NCBI GenBank assembly: GCA_030653405.1
Contig: JAURZO010000213.1
Location: 1 to 33,938 of the forward strand
Direction of reading: 5' to 3'
Source of the DNA: Zwartia sp.
GTDB taxonomy: Bacteria > Pseudomonadota > Gammaproteobacteria > Burkholderiales > Burkholderiaceae_B
DNA: 33,938 nt
The first letter of the stretch is position 1. Each line of letters opens with the position of its first letter. Under the pieces are notes generated by a model. That model was not told the origin of the DNA. It was given only the letters and a program-made list of their open reading frames with translations, and searched no databases. Both the position numbers and the translations under genes were made by a program. Of the stretch, positions 14,416 through 23,685 are shown piece after piece.

Positions 14416-17400
14416 CTACACAAGCACGCGCTCGATTCCGCCATCATTGGCTTTCTTGACGTAGTCCTCAAGCCAGTTCTCACCCAAAATGTGACGCGCC
14501 ATCTCCACCACAATGTAATCGGCCTTGGCGCCACTATCGGCTTCAAAACGCGACAACCCTTGCAAACACGAGGGACATGAGGTCAACACTTTGATCTCGC
14601 CATCGAAGCCATCTTTGCGCAACGTTGCATCATTTTTCACAAGTTCTTCTTCCTTGCGAAAGCGAATCTGCGTCGAGATATCAGGCCGCGTGACCGCCAA
14701 CGTGCCCGATTCGCCACAACAACGGTCGGTCTTGATCGCCGTCTCACCCACAAGCGAGCGCACGGTCTTCATAGGATCCTGGAGCTTCATCGGGGTATGA
14801 CAAGGGTCGTGATACATGTAGCGCGTACCCTGGATTCCCTCAAGCTTGATATCCTTTTCGAGCAGGTACTCATGGATATCAATCAGGCGACAACCGGGGA
14901 AAATCTTTTCAAACTCATACCCGGACAGCTGGTCATAGCAAGTACCGCAACTCACGACAACCGTTTTGATATCCAGATAATTCAAGGTATTAGCCACGCG
15001 ATGGAACAACACGCGGTTATCAGTAATGATTTGTTCGGCTTTGTCGTTCATCCCGTTACCGCGCTGCGGATATCCACAACACAAATAGCCAGGCGGCAGA
15101 ACCGTTTGCACGCCTGCATGCCATAGCATCGCTTGCGTCGCCAAACCGACCTGAGAAAATAGTCTTTCCGAACCACAACCAGGGAAGTAAAAAACGGCTT
15201 CCGTATCCGCCGGCATCTGAGGCTGACGAATGATTGGCACGTAGTCCGCATCCTCAATATCCAACAGCTTGCGCGCCGTCTGTTTGGGAAGCCCGCCAGG
15301 CATTTTTTTATTAATAAAATGCACCACCTGCTCACGCAAGGGTGGCTTGCCAACCGTCGCCGGAGGCTTGGCTGTTTGCTTGCGCGCGAACTTGGACAAG
15401 AGGTCGCTGGCCATACGTTGCAGCTTGTAGCCTACCCCGACCATCGCCACACGGGTCGCATTGATCGTCGCCGGATCTTTGGCATTCAAAAAGAACATTG
15501 CAGCCGAAGTGCCAGGATTAAAGGACTTTCGACCCATCCTGCGCAACAACGCGCGCATATTCATCGAAACATCACCAAAATCAATATCAACCGGGCAGGG
15601 GTTGTAACACTTGTGGCAAACCGTACAGTGATCGGCCACGTCCTCAAACTCTTCCCAGTGTTTCAAGCTGATCCCGCGACGCGTCTGCTCTTCGTACAGA
15701 AACGCTTCGATTAGCAATGAGGTCGCTAAAATTTTGTTCCGTGGCGAATACAACAAATTAGCGCGTGGCACATGCGTGGCACAGACCGGCTTGCACTTGC
15801 CACAGCGCAGACAATCTTTGATCGAGTTGCTGATCGCACCAATTTCACTTTGTTGCATGATGAGCGACTCGTGCCCCATCAGGCCAAAGCTTGGCGTCCA
15901 GGCGTTACGCAGGTCGGCACCTGGCATCAGTTTACCGGCGTTGAAATGATCATTAGGATCGACCCGACGCTTGTAGTTCTGAAAAGGCGCCAACTCCGCT
16001 TCGGTCAAGAACTCGTATTTAGTCAGACCAATACCATGCTCTCCGGAGATCACACCATTAAGATCACGCGCGATTTGCATGATGCGCACGACAGCCTCAT
16101 TAGCCTCACGCAGCATTTCATAGTCATCGGAATTGACGGGAATATTGGTGTGGACGTTTCCATCACCCGCATGCATGTGCAACGCGACAAAGACCCTGCT
16201 TTTGAGCACGCGATCATGGATCGCCTGCAATTCCGTCATCACGGGCGCAAAGTCCGTACCGCCGAAAATTCCTGCCAAGTCATACCGGACTTCTTCCTTC
16301 CAGGAAATGCGCACAGTCCGATCTTGCACGACGTCAAACACCCGAGCATCAGGCTGCGTCAAGACGCGCTCACGCAGTATGGGCTCGAGTGCGCCCATGC
16401 CATGCGACACCATTGCGGGCAAGCCTTCGCTCAAAGGCATGTCTAAGTGCTCAAGCACCCACTGCCAGCGCGCGCGCACACGAGACAGTACCTCAACACC
16501 TCGGCGGCGACGCTCATCAAGGGATTCTTCGAGCAGCGCACCCTCCTCGCTGCCGCGATCGAGCTTGGCAATCGGCAACTCACCCTCAAGCGCACTTTGC
16601 AAAGCATCCAGCAGCTTGAGTTTGTTGCCGGTCGACAATTCAATGTTGATCCGCTCGATATGATCGGTGTACTCGCCCATCCGCTCAAGAGGAATCACCA
16701 CATCTTCGTTAATCTTGAACGCATTTGTATGACGCGCTATCGCAGCCGTACGCGCACGATCGAGCCAGAACTTTTTGCGGGCTTCGGCGCTGACTGCGAT
16801 AAAGCCTTCGCCATGACGCGTATTGGCCAAACGCACGACCTCGCTGGTCGCAGAAGCCACGGCAGCTTCATCATCGCCCACAATATCGCCAATCAACACC
16901 ATTTTCGGCAAAACAGCACGCTTACTTTTTGTGGCGTATCCGACCGCACGCAGATAGCGTTCATCGAGGTGCTCAAGACCCGCGAGCAGCGCACCGCGTG
17001 CGCGACCTTGAACATCGAGATAGTTTTTAATTTCAACAATCGAAGGAATTGCATCGCGTGCTTGTCCAAAAAACTCAAGACAAACAGTACGCGTGTGACT
17101 TGGCATACGGTGCAACACCCAACGCGCGGCGGTGATCAGGCCATCGCAGCCTTCTTTTTGAACGCCTGGCAAACCGGACAGAAACTTGTCGGTGACATCC
17201 TTGCCCAGACCGACTTTACGAAAGCTTGAACCATCAATGTCGAGAATTTCGCTGCGCAACTTGCGCTCACCGGCAGGCGCCGCGCCATCCGACCACTGAA
17301 GCTCGAAGCGCACCCGCCCTGCTTCGTGAATTTTCCCGAGGTTGTGATCCAGGCGCGTCACGTCTAGCCAGTTGCCCTCGGGGTCCACCATTCTCCACCA

Positions 17401-18354
17401 AGCCAGGTTGTCGAGCGCAGTCCCCCACAAAACAGCTTTTTTCCCACCCGCGTTCATGGCAACGTTACCGCCCACACAAGACGCGTCAGCCGAGGTTGGA
17501 TCCACAGCAAAAACAAAACCGGCTTCTTCAGCGGCTTCTGTCACACGCTTGGTCACTACGCCGGCACCCGATCTGACTGTGGCGACCTGCGTTGAAACAC
17601 CGGGCAAAGATACGAGTTCGACCGCACCAAGCGTGTCGAGCTTTTCCGTATTGATCACCGCAGAGCGCCAGGTCAACGGGATGGCGCCACCGGTGTAGCC
17701 GGTACCACCCCCGCGCGGGACAATCGTCAGGCCGAGCTCAATACAGCCACGCACTAACGCTGCGATCTCTTGCTCGGTATCCGGCGTCAGCACGACAAAC
17801 GGATATTCCACACGCCAGTCGGTGGCATCCGTCACGTGCGAGACACGGGATAAACCATCAAACTTGATATTGTCCTTCGCCGTGATACGACCCAAGATTT
17901 TTTGGACTTGGCGACGCAAACGACCGGTACGCTCGAACTCATCTTCAAAGGTCCGTACTGCCGTTCGAGCACGTTCGAGCAAACTTGCGACCTTTTCATC
18001 CCGACCGACATCATCGGCCATGCGCCGACGGTCGATTTCAGTCAAACGGTGCTCAAGCGCCTCAATCAGCAGCTTTCGCCGCTTGGGGTTGTCCAGCAAG
18101 TCGTCCTGCAAATAGGGGTTGCGACGCACAACCCAGATATCGCCCAATACTTCGTAGAGCATGCGCGCTGAGCGGCCTGTCTTTCGTTCGCCGCGCAAAT
18201 CGGACAACAACGCCCAGGCATCATCACCCAGCAACCGACACACCACCTCCCGGTCGGAAAATGAGGTGTAGTTGTAAGGAATTTCGCGCAAACGACTCTG
18301 CGCATCCTGAAAAGGTTCGGCGTTCAGTAAATGGCTTGGAAACGGGGCGTTCAT
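14416..18354 (-). CDS. Large FAD-linked oxidase with Fe-S and cysteine-rich domains (YdiJ / D-2-hydroxyglutarate dehydrogenase-like)
   Basis: This 1312-residue protein appears to be a single-chain fusion. Residues about 1-160 are an extra N-terminal helical/charged domain (I recall DUF3683 being used for it). Next comes a PCMH FAD-binding domain with PRGGGTGYTGGAIPL (about 215-230) and SADASCVGGNVAMNAGGKKA (about 290-310). A C-terminal FAD-oxidase domain follows, with HMHAGDGNVHTNI (about 730-745) and ISGEHGIGLTK (about 785). Two ferredoxin motifs, CLRCGKCKPVC (about 846) and CTVCHKCYNPCP (about 911), are followed by two CCG-type heterodisulfide-reductase-like domains (CCGYPQRGNG about 1080; CCGESG about 1211). 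E. coli YdiJ, a D-2-hydroxyglutarate dehydrogenase, shares the FAD plus Fe-S plus CCG plan in about 1018 residues. The substrate here is inferred; D-lactate is an alternative. The start is ATG 18354 with a weak Shine-Dalgarno. Confidence 0.88.
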   Translation of the reverse strand: MNAPFPSHLLNAEPFQDAQSRLREIPYNYTSFSDREVVCRLLGDDAWALLSDLRGERKTGRSARMLYEVLGDIWVVRRNPYLQDDLLDNPKRRKLLIEALEHRLTEIDRRRMADDVGRDEKVASLLERARTAVRTFEDEFERTGRLRRQVQKILGRITAKDNIKFDGLSRVSHVTDATDWRVEYPFVVLTPDTEQEIAALVRGCIELGLTIVPRGGGTGYTGGAIPLTWRSAVINTEKLDTLGAVELVSLPGVSTQVATVRSGAGVVTKRVTEAAEEAGFVFAVDPTSADASCVGGNVAMNAGGKKAVLWGTALDNLAWWRMVDPEGNWLDVTRLDHNLGKIHEAGRVRFELQWSDGAAPAGERKLRSEILDIDGSSFRKVGLGKDVTDKFLSGLPGVQKEGCDGLITAARWVLHRMPSHTRTVCLEFFGQARDAIPSIVEIKNYLDVQGRARGALLAGLEHLDERYLRAVGYATKSKRAVLPKMVLIGDIVGDDEAAVASATSEVVRLANTRHGEGFIAVSAEARKKFWLDRARTAAIARHTNAFKINEDVVIPLERMGEYTDHIERINIELSTGNKLKLLDALQSALEGELPIAKLDRGSEEGALLEESLDERRRRGVEVLSRVRARWQWVLEHLDMPLSEGLPAMVSHGMGALEPILRERVLTQPDARVFDVVQDRTVRISWKEEVRYDLAGIFGGTDFAPVMTELQAIHDRVLKSRVFVALHMHAGDGNVHTNIPVNSDDYEMLREANEAVVRIMQIARDLNGVISGEHGIGLTKYEFLTEAELAPFQNYKRRVDPNDHFNAGKLMPGADLRNAWTPSFGLMGHESLIMQQSEIGAISNSIKDCLRCGKCKPVCATHVPRANLLYSPRNKILATSLLIEAFLYEEQTRRGISLKHWEEFEDVADHCTVCHKCYNPCPVDIDFGDVSMNMRALLRRMGRKSFNPGTSAAMFFLNAKDPATINATRVAMVGVGYKLQRMASDLLSKFARKQTAKPPATVGKPPLREQVVHFINKKMPGGLPKQTARKLLDIEDADYVPIIRQPQMPADTEAVFYFPGCGSERLFSQVGLATQAMLWHAGVQTVLPPGYLCCGYPQRGNGMNDKAEQIITDNRVLFHRVANTLNYLDIKTVVVSCGTCYDQLSGYEFEKIFPGCRLIDIHEYLLEKDIKLEGIQGTRYMYHDPCHTPMKLQDPMKTVRSLVGETAIKTDRCCGESGTLAVTRPDISTQIRFRKEEELVKNDATLRKDGFDGEIKVLTSCPSCLQGLSRFEADSGAKADYIVVEMARHILGENWLEDYVKKANDGGIERVLV

Positions 18355-18449
18355 AGGTCCGGCTTTGTTAGGTGGCCCTTAAAAAAACATTTTAAGTCAT
18401 CAGACTGAGCCAAATCCAATAACCTTGAAATTGCGGGGGCGTGCCAGCT

Positions 18450-18986
18450 TTAAGTAGGGGTAATGGCCCAGCGCAGCGCCCCCGCGACAGCCAAATACCG
18501 CCCCAGCTTGCCAAGCGCCATATAAATGACGCAAGGCCAAAAGGACAAACGTAGCCAGCCTGCTACAACACAGAGAGGATCTCCCACCACCGGCAACCAG
18601 CCCAGCAACAAAATCGGAGGACCAAATCTGTTCACCCACAGCTCGGCTCGTGCGCGGGCTGGCGTCAGCTTTTGGGGTCTTTCTGTGTCGTTTTGTGACG
18701 TTTGTCGTATCGGCGCGCCAGACGTTCTCTCTCTCCTATGCGTTCGCCAACGACCAAATACGCCATGCGCGCCAGCCCCCATGCCATAGCTAATCATCCC
18801 ACCCAGCGTATTGCCAAGCGTCGCTAACCCGATTGCGAACCAGAGCATATTCGGGGCCGCGGCCAAATAACCGAGCAAAACAACTTCAGAGCCAATCGGC
18901 AGGACCGTCGCTGCCAACAAACTGGACAGAAACACCGCAGGCAAACCCACCTCGGGCGATGCGAGCCAAGCGATCAGCTCTTGCAT
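18450..18986 (-). CDS. YqaA/DedA-type inner-membrane protein
   Basis: The protein (178 residues from ATG 18986) is a polytopic membrane protein of the YqaA branch of the DedA/VTT superfamily. It has a hydrophobic segment with FLSSLLAATVLPIGSEVVLL (about 17-36), a second one with NMLWFAIGLATLGNTLGGMISYGMG (about 42-66) and a C-terminal LLLGWLPVVGDPLCVVAGWL plus CVIYMALGKLGRYLAVAGA. The superfamily is linked to lipid (undecaprenyl-phosphate) flipping in some members; the function of YqaA is unknown. I prefer ATG 18986 for its GGAG 6 nt upstream; ATG 19010 is possible. A hydrophilic, basic insert of about 35 residues (RTHRRERTSGAP to ARARAELW) separates the membrane halves and seems longer than usual. 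Confidence 0.8.
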   Translation of the reverse strand: MQELIAWLASPEVGLPAVFLSSLLAATVLPIGSEVVLLGYLAAAPNMLWFAIGLATLGNTLGGMISYGMGAGAHGVFGRWRTHRRERTSGAPIRQTSQNDTERPQKLTPARARAELWVNRFGPPILLLGWLPVVGDPLCVVAGWLRLSFWPCVIYMALGKLGRYLAVAGALRWAITPT

Positions 18987-19093
18987 GAACGACTCCAGAA
19001 CAGACTCCATCCGAGGTGCTGCATGATGACGAGAGGGCTTACTGCCAGCATGGGATAATGCACGATCAGTCTGTCTCCCCAATCAGGAACACC

Positions 19094-20602
19094 ATGACTA
19101 CGGATTATCTCAAACGTATTCTTACATCCAAAGTGTATGACGTCGCAGTCGAAACAGCACTTGAGCTTGCTCCTCAGCTCTCCATGCGCACGGGCAACAC
19201 TATTTTGCTCAAACGCGAAGACACTCAGTCTGTCTTTAGTTTTAAGCTGCGTGGCGCCTACAATAAAATGGCGCACCTGCCTAAAGCCGCCCTCACGCGT
19301 GGCGTCATCGCCGCTTCCGCCGGCAATCATGCCCAAGGCGTCGCGCTCTCCGCCAAGCGGCTCGGCTGCAAAGCCGTCATCGTGATGCCGACCACCACAC
19401 CGGGCGTCAAAGTTGATGCCGTCCGTGCGCTGGGAGCGGACGTCGTCTTGCATGGTGATAGTTTCAGTGACGCCTATGCCCACGCTCTGATTCTCGAAAA
19501 AAAACAACAGCTCACCTTTGTGCACCCCTTTGATGATCCGGACGTGATCGCAGGTCAGGGTACGATCGGTATGGAAATTCTCCGGCAGCACGCCGAGCCC
19601 ATCGAAGCCATTTTCGTGGCGATCGGCGGTGGCGGCCTCATTAGCGGCATTGCCGCCTACGTCAAACAACTCCGCCCTGAGATCAAAATAATCGGCGTGC
19701 AAACCGTTGACTCTGACGCCATGGTGCGCAGCATCCACGCGGGACGTCGCGTCACACTCACCGATGTTGGTCTTTTTTCAGACGGCACAGCGGTCAAACA
19801 AGTGGGGGTCGAAACCTTTCGACTGACACGAGAGTATGTGGATGACTTTGTCGTTGTCGATACCGATGCGATCTGCGCGGCCATCAAAGACGTATTTCAA
19901 GACACCCGCAGTGTGCTTGAACCGGCCGGCGCACTGGCGTTGGCGGGCGCAAAACAATATGCAACCGAGCACAAATTAAAAGGCAAAACACTTGTCGCGA
20001 TTGCTTGCGGCGCCAACATGAACTTCGATCGGTTGCGCTTTGTCGCCGAACGCGCGGAAGTCGGCGAGTCAAGAGAAGCTATTTTCGCGGTTACCCTGCC
20101 CGAACAGCGCGGCAGCTTCAGGGCTTTTTGTGAGCTCGTCGGCAACCGCAATGTCACCGAGTTCAACTATCGCATTTCCGATGCGACCTCCGCCTACGTG
20201 TTTGTCGGCATCCAAGTCTCAAGCCTGACTGAACCCAACCGTATCGCGAGTAATTTCCGCAAACACGGGTTCGACACGCTCGACCTGACTCAAGATGAGA
20301 TGGCAAAAACCCACCTGCGCCACATGGTGGGTGGCCGCTCGAGTCTGGCCGGCAACGAGTTGCTCTATCGCTTTGAGTTTCCGGAGCGGCCAGGCGCTCT
20401 GATGCGCTTTTTGAATTCAATGAAGCCAGACTGGAACATCAGTCTGTTTCATTACCGAAACCAGGGTGCCGACTATGGCCAGATCCTGATCGGGATTCAA
20501 GTTCCGCCTGGCAGCAAAAAGGCCTTTAAGGCCTTTCTAGAAGATGTCGGCTATCCGCACTGGAACGAATCAGACAATCCTGCTTACAAATTATTCCTGT
20601 AA
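19094..20602 (+). CDS. ilvA: Threonine ammonia-lyase (biosynthetic threonine deaminase) IlvA
   Basis: IlvA (502 residues) converts threonine to 2-oxobutanoate, the first step to isoleucine. The PLP lysine is Lys51 in SFKLRGAYNKM, the catalytic NHAQG loop follows (SAGNHAQGVALSA), and the Gly-rich phosphate cup is AIGGGGLISGIAAY (about 180-193). The C-terminal third (about 325-502) carries two ACT-like regulatory halves (EQRGSFRAFCELVGNRNVTEF and PERPGALMRFLNSMKPDWNIS). This is the long, isoleucine-sensitive form. The start is ATG 19094 with AGGA about 6 nt upstream; an upstream reading from 19016 overlaps the divergent YqaA gene's region and is not conserved. It converges on apt. Confidence 0.97.
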   Translation: MTTDYLKRILTSKVYDVAVETALELAPQLSMRTGNTILLKREDTQSVFSFKLRGAYNKMAHLPKAALTRGVIAASAGNHAQGVALSAKRLGCKAVIVMPTTTPGVKVDAVRALGADVVLHGDSFSDAYAHALILEKKQQLTFVHPFDDPDVIAGQGTIGMEILRQHAEPIEAIFVAIGGGGLISGIAAYVKQLRPEIKIIGVQTVDSDAMVRSIHAGRRVTLTDVGLFSDGTAVKQVGVETFRLTREYVDDFVVVDTDAICAAIKDVFQDTRSVLEPAGALALAGAKQYATEHKLKGKTLVAIACGANMNFDRLRFVAERAEVGESREAIFAVTLPEQRGSFRAFCELVGNRNVTEFNYRISDATSAYVFVGIQVSSLTEPNRIASNFRKHGFDTLDLTQDEMAKTHLRHMVGGRSSLAGNELLYRFEFPERPGALMRFLNSMKPDWNISLFHYRNQGADYGQILIGIQVPPGSKKAFKAFLEDVGYPHWNESDNPAYKLFL

Positions 20603-20632
20603 ATCGCGCCTGAGCACATTGCATCGCGCGAT
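20603..20632. terminator. Hairpin in the ilvA/apt convergent gap (weak terminator candidate)
   Basis: ATCGCGC (20603-20609) pairs with GCGCGAT (20626-20632) across a 16-nt loop in the 32-bp gap between two converging genes. There is no T-run. It may define 3' ends, but the long loop makes this uncertain. Confidence 0.3.
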
Positions 20633-20634
20633 CG

Positions 20635-21198
20635 TTAATCGCCACTGAACTGACAAACACTAAAAAAGGGTGTGTCAGTGAGTGCGATTTTCTTGGAGCC
20701 GCCGAGATCGGGCAGGTCAATGATCGCTGCGGCCTCCACGACATTGCCACCCAAGAGCTGAAGCAGCTTGATTGCAGCCAGCATGGTGCCCCCCGTCGCG
20801 ACGAGATCATCGACCAGCAGCACGCGCTGTCCAGGCTTGACGGCATCCTGATGCACCTCAACCGTCGCATCCCCATACTCAAGACTATAGGGCTGTGCCA
20901 CTATTTTGTGCGGCAGTTTGCCTTGTTTGCGCACCGGTGCGAAACCAACCCCCAGTGCATACGCCAAGGCACTGCCAAAAATGAAGCCACGGGCATCCAC
21001 CCCCACCACCACATCGATCCGTTGACGCATATGACGGTAGACAAAAATATCAATCAGTGCGCGAAAAGCTCTCGCATCCTGCAGCAGCGGCGTGATGTCT
21101 CGAAACATCACGCCGGGTTTTGGCCAATCAGGTACCGTCCGGATGAGTTTGCATACGATGTCCATCGGATCCTGATAAACGGGGATGGGCATGATCAT
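20635..21198 (-). CDS. apt: Adenine phosphoribosyltransferase Apt
   Basis: Apt (187 residues) salvages adenine with PRPP to AMP in the cytoplasm. It shows VPDWPKPGVMFRDITPLLQD near the N-terminus, VVGVDARGFIFGSALAYAL (about 63-81), the RKQGKLPHK flexible-loop segment and the PRPP-binding motif VLLVDDLVATGGTMLAAI (about 125-142). The start is ATG 21198 with GGAG 9 nt upstream; later in-frame ATGs (21192, 21165) cannot be excluded. It lies 45 bp downstream of purT on the same strand, pairing a purine-salvage gene with a de novo purine gene. Confidence 0.96.
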   Translation of the reverse strand: MIMPIPVYQDPMDIVCKLIRTVPDWPKPGVMFRDITPLLQDARAFRALIDIFVYRHMRQRIDVVVGVDARGFIFGSALAYALGVGFAPVRKQGKLPHKIVAQPYSLEYGDATVEVHQDAVKPGQRVLLVDDLVATGGTMLAAIKLLQLLGGNVVEAAAIIDLPDLGGSKKIALTDTPFFSVCQFSGD

Positions 21199-21242
21199 GA
21201 ACGCGTGCTCCAGGAAATGGGTCTTGCCAAGAATTAACTAGT

Positions 21243-22499
21243 TTAAGCGGCTTTGACCTGAATCGCGCCAGAAACCCGCTTTGCTTTAGCGCGCGCCTTT
21301 TCCACCGAAACATCCGTTGCCAACCCGACGCCCATTCGGCGTTTGACAAAAGACTCAGGCTTTCCAAACAACCTTAGATCAGTACCAGTCTCTGCGAGCG
21401 CCTCGGCAAGGCCCTCAAACCTGACGGCCTGGGCATCGATCCCGCCATAAATCACACTACTTGCGGAAGGCGCACGCAAGGCTGTATCAACCGGCAAGCC
21501 CAAAATCGCACGGGCATGCAGTTCGAATTCACTTTGCACCTGAGAAACAAGCGTCACCAGACCCGTATCGTGAGGACGGGGACTCACCTCTGAAAACCAA
21601 ACCTGATCACCCGAGACAAATAACTCCACCCCAAACAGCCCCTGCCCTCCCAAATTCTCAGTGACTTTCAGCGCGATCTCGCGCGCACGCTCAAGCGCTA
21701 AGGGTGACATCGGTTGCGGCTGCCAGCTCTCAACATAATCGCCGCCGACCTGAAGATGACCGATTGGTTCGCAGAAATGGGTCTCGATCTGCCCTCCAAC
21801 CCCGCGGGCACGGACGGTCAACAGCGTGATTTCGTACTCAAAGTCGATGAAACCCTCAACAATGATGCGATCACCACCCACGCGCGCGCCTTCGCGAGCA
21901 ATACTCCAGGCGGCATCAATGTCTTGGGCGCTGCGCAACACTGACTGCCCCTTGCCAGACGAGGACATCACCGGTTTGACCAGACAAGGAAATCCTATCT
22001 GGGTTGTCGCCTCGACCAACGAAGCTCGCGAATCCGCGAAACGGTAGGGGGAAGTCGGCAAACCGAGTGTTTCAGCCGCCAATCGACGAATGCCCTCGCG
22101 ATTCATTGTTAATTGTGCGGCGCGCGCCGTCGGGGTCACTCGCGCCACGCCTGCGGCCTCAAGCTCCACCAACAAATCCGTCGCAATCGCCTCGATTTCG
22201 GGCACAACCAAATGAGGACGCTCTTTTTCAATCACGGCGCGCAATGCCGCCTGATCGGTCATGGCCACCACATAGGCGCGATGAGCTACCTGCTGACCTG
22301 GCGCATCGGCGTAACGATCCACCGCGATGACCTCGACACCGAGACGCTGCAAAGCCATGATGACCTCTTTGCCCAACTCACCCGCGCCTAGCAGCATCAC
22401 CCTGAGAGCAGCCCCGGAGAGCGGCGTGCCCAAGACGGCTGCGTAAGGTGCCAACGCTGCGGCCGGCGATGCGCGAGACAAATCCATAGACGTCGACAT
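21243..22499 (-). CDS. purT: Formate-dependent phosphoribosylglycinamide formyltransferase PurT
   Basis: PurT (418 residues) is the ATP-grasp enzyme that formylates GAR using formate and ATP, replacing folate-dependent PurN. It shows RVMLLGAGELGKEVIMALQR (about 34-53), the EIEAIATDLLVELE block, CLVKPVMSSSGKGQSVLRS (about 148-166), an ATP-grasp GLFGVELFVSGDQVWFSEVS stretch (about 268-287) and RPHDTGLVTL. The start is ATG 22499 with AGGA about 6 nt upstream; a reading from 22562 adds a non-conserved leader. It is probably co-transcribed with apt and is divergent from kdsD, with a 140-bp intergenic region. Confidence 0.97.
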   Translation of the reverse strand: MSTSMDLSRASPAAALAPYAAVLGTPLSGAALRVMLLGAGELGKEVIMALQRLGVEVIAVDRYADAPGQQVAHRAYVVAMTDQAALRAVIEKERPHLVVPEIEAIATDLLVELEAAGVARVTPTARAAQLTMNREGIRRLAAETLGLPTSPYRFADSRASLVEATTQIGFPCLVKPVMSSSGKGQSVLRSAQDIDAAWSIAREGARVGGDRIIVEGFIDFEYEITLLTVRARGVGGQIETHFCEPIGHLQVGGDYVESWQPQPMSPLALERAREIALKVTENLGGQGLFGVELFVSGDQVWFSEVSPRPHDTGLVTLVSQVQSEFELHARAILGLPVDTALRAPSASSVIYGGIDAQAVRFEGLAEALAETGTDLRLFGKPESFVKRRMGVGLATDVSVEKARAKAKRVSGAIQVKAA

Positions 22500-22639
22500 A
22501 AAAATCCTGATCAGCAAACAAAGTGGCGCCAGAGTGCCATAGTGCTGATTTTGATGCAACAAAAGTCCCCCACAGGGGTCAGATGAAGATGTTGCAGGAG
22601 ATACCCGCAGCTTACGGCTGAAACGATTAAACTTAGGAG

Positions 22640-23677
22640 ATGTCCCCTAAGACCCCATCGAACACGACCGCTCCGTCGCCTAGCGTCCAACCTCCCGGCA
22701 CTGCACCCTCGCATGCCGCAGCGTTGACGTCTGCGCACCGCACCCTCGCACTCGAGGCGCAAGCCATTGTTGACCTTAAAAATCGGCTTGACGATCAATT
22801 TACCCAAGCCGTCTCGCTGATTCTTGCGTGTTCTGGCCGGGTAGTCGTATGCGGACTGGGTAAAACCGGTCATATCGCGCGCAAAATCGCCGCGACGTTC
22901 GCCTCAACCGGGACCCCTTCTTTTTTTCTGCATGCAGCCGAAGCCATTCATGGCGATATCGGCATGCTGGGCGGACAAGACCTGCTGATCGCGCTCTCTT
23001 ACTCAGGAAATGGTCAAGAATTACTCACTATCCTCCCGGCTGCGCATCGCCTGGGGGTCCAGGTCATTGCAATCACAGGGCATGCCCAATCCGAACTGGC
23101 GCGCCTCTCCGATGTGCATCTGGATATCAGCGTTTCCCAAGAGGCCTGCCCTCTGAACCTCGCCCCTACTGCCAGCACAACGACTGCGCTCGCTTTAGGC
23201 GATGCGTTGGCAGTAGCTTGCCTCGAAGCACGAGGCTTCGGCCATGAGGACTTCGCCCGATCCCATCCTGGTGGCGCGCTGGGTAGACGGCTTCTGATGC
23301 GCGTCTCGGATGTCATGCGCAAAGATGATGCCGTCCCTATCGTCAATGCCGAAGCCACGATTTTTCAGGCGCTCGAGGAAATTTCGCGCAAAGGAATGGG
23401 CATGACGGCAGTGATTGACGCGGCGGGTCATGCGATAGGAATATTTACCGATGGCGATTTACGCAGACTGATTGAACGCAAGGGCGATGTTCGCACCTTG
23501 CGCGTCTCAGAAGGGATGACTCTACACCCCCGCCACATCGAAGCCGCAGCGCTGGCTGTCGATGCTGCTGCCCTGATGGACCGCCACCGCCTGAATCAAA
23601 TGCTGGTAGCCGATCCAACGGGCAAACTGATCGGTGCGCTCCATATGCACGATCTCATGGCTGCCAAGGTTGTTTAA
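22640..23677 (+). CDS. kdsD: Arabinose-5-phosphate isomerase KdsD (KpsF family)
   Basis: KdsD (345 residues) interconverts ribulose 5-phosphate and arabinose 5-phosphate, the first step to Kdo for LPS. An SIS domain (about 50-200) contains VVVCGLGKTGHIARKIAATF, HAAEAIHGDIGML, IALSYSGNGQE and the LAPTASTTTALALGDALAVA block. Two CBS domains follow (about 225-345; VSDVMRKDDAVPIV, GIFTDGDLRRLIER). The first about 30 residues are a Pro/Ala/Ser-rich extension. ATG 22640 is the only reasonable start because an in-frame TAG lies at 22634-22636, yet its Shine-Dalgarno (AGGAG 22635-22639) touches the ATG with no spacer. It heads the kdsD-kdsC-lptC-lptA-lptB envelope cluster. Confidence 0.95.
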   Translation: MSPKTPSNTTAPSPSVQPPGTAPSHAAALTSAHRTLALEAQAIVDLKNRLDDQFTQAVSLILACSGRVVVCGLGKTGHIARKIAATFASTGTPSFFLHAAEAIHGDIGMLGGQDLLIALSYSGNGQELLTILPAAHRLGVQVIAITGHAQSELARLSDVHLDISVSQEACPLNLAPTASTTTALALGDALAVACLEARGFGHEDFARSHPGGALGRRLLMRVSDVMRKDDAVPIVNAEATIFQALEEISRKGMGMTAVIDAAGHAIGIFTDGDLRRLIERKGDVRTLRVSEGMTLHPRHIEAAALAVDAAALMDRHRLNQMLVADPTGKLIGALHMHDLMAAKVV

Positions 23678-23685
23678 AACGAGAG

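Noticed and set aside
15772..17229. Two long plus-strand frames (224 and 260 residues) antisense to the large oxidase
   Set aside because: GC-rich codon bias produces long antisense frames; the minus-strand protein has all redox motifs, and these frames show none.
18973..19738. 254-residue minus-strand frame opposite ilvA
   Set aside because: It is antisense to conserved IlvA sequence and begins and ends without regulatory signals.
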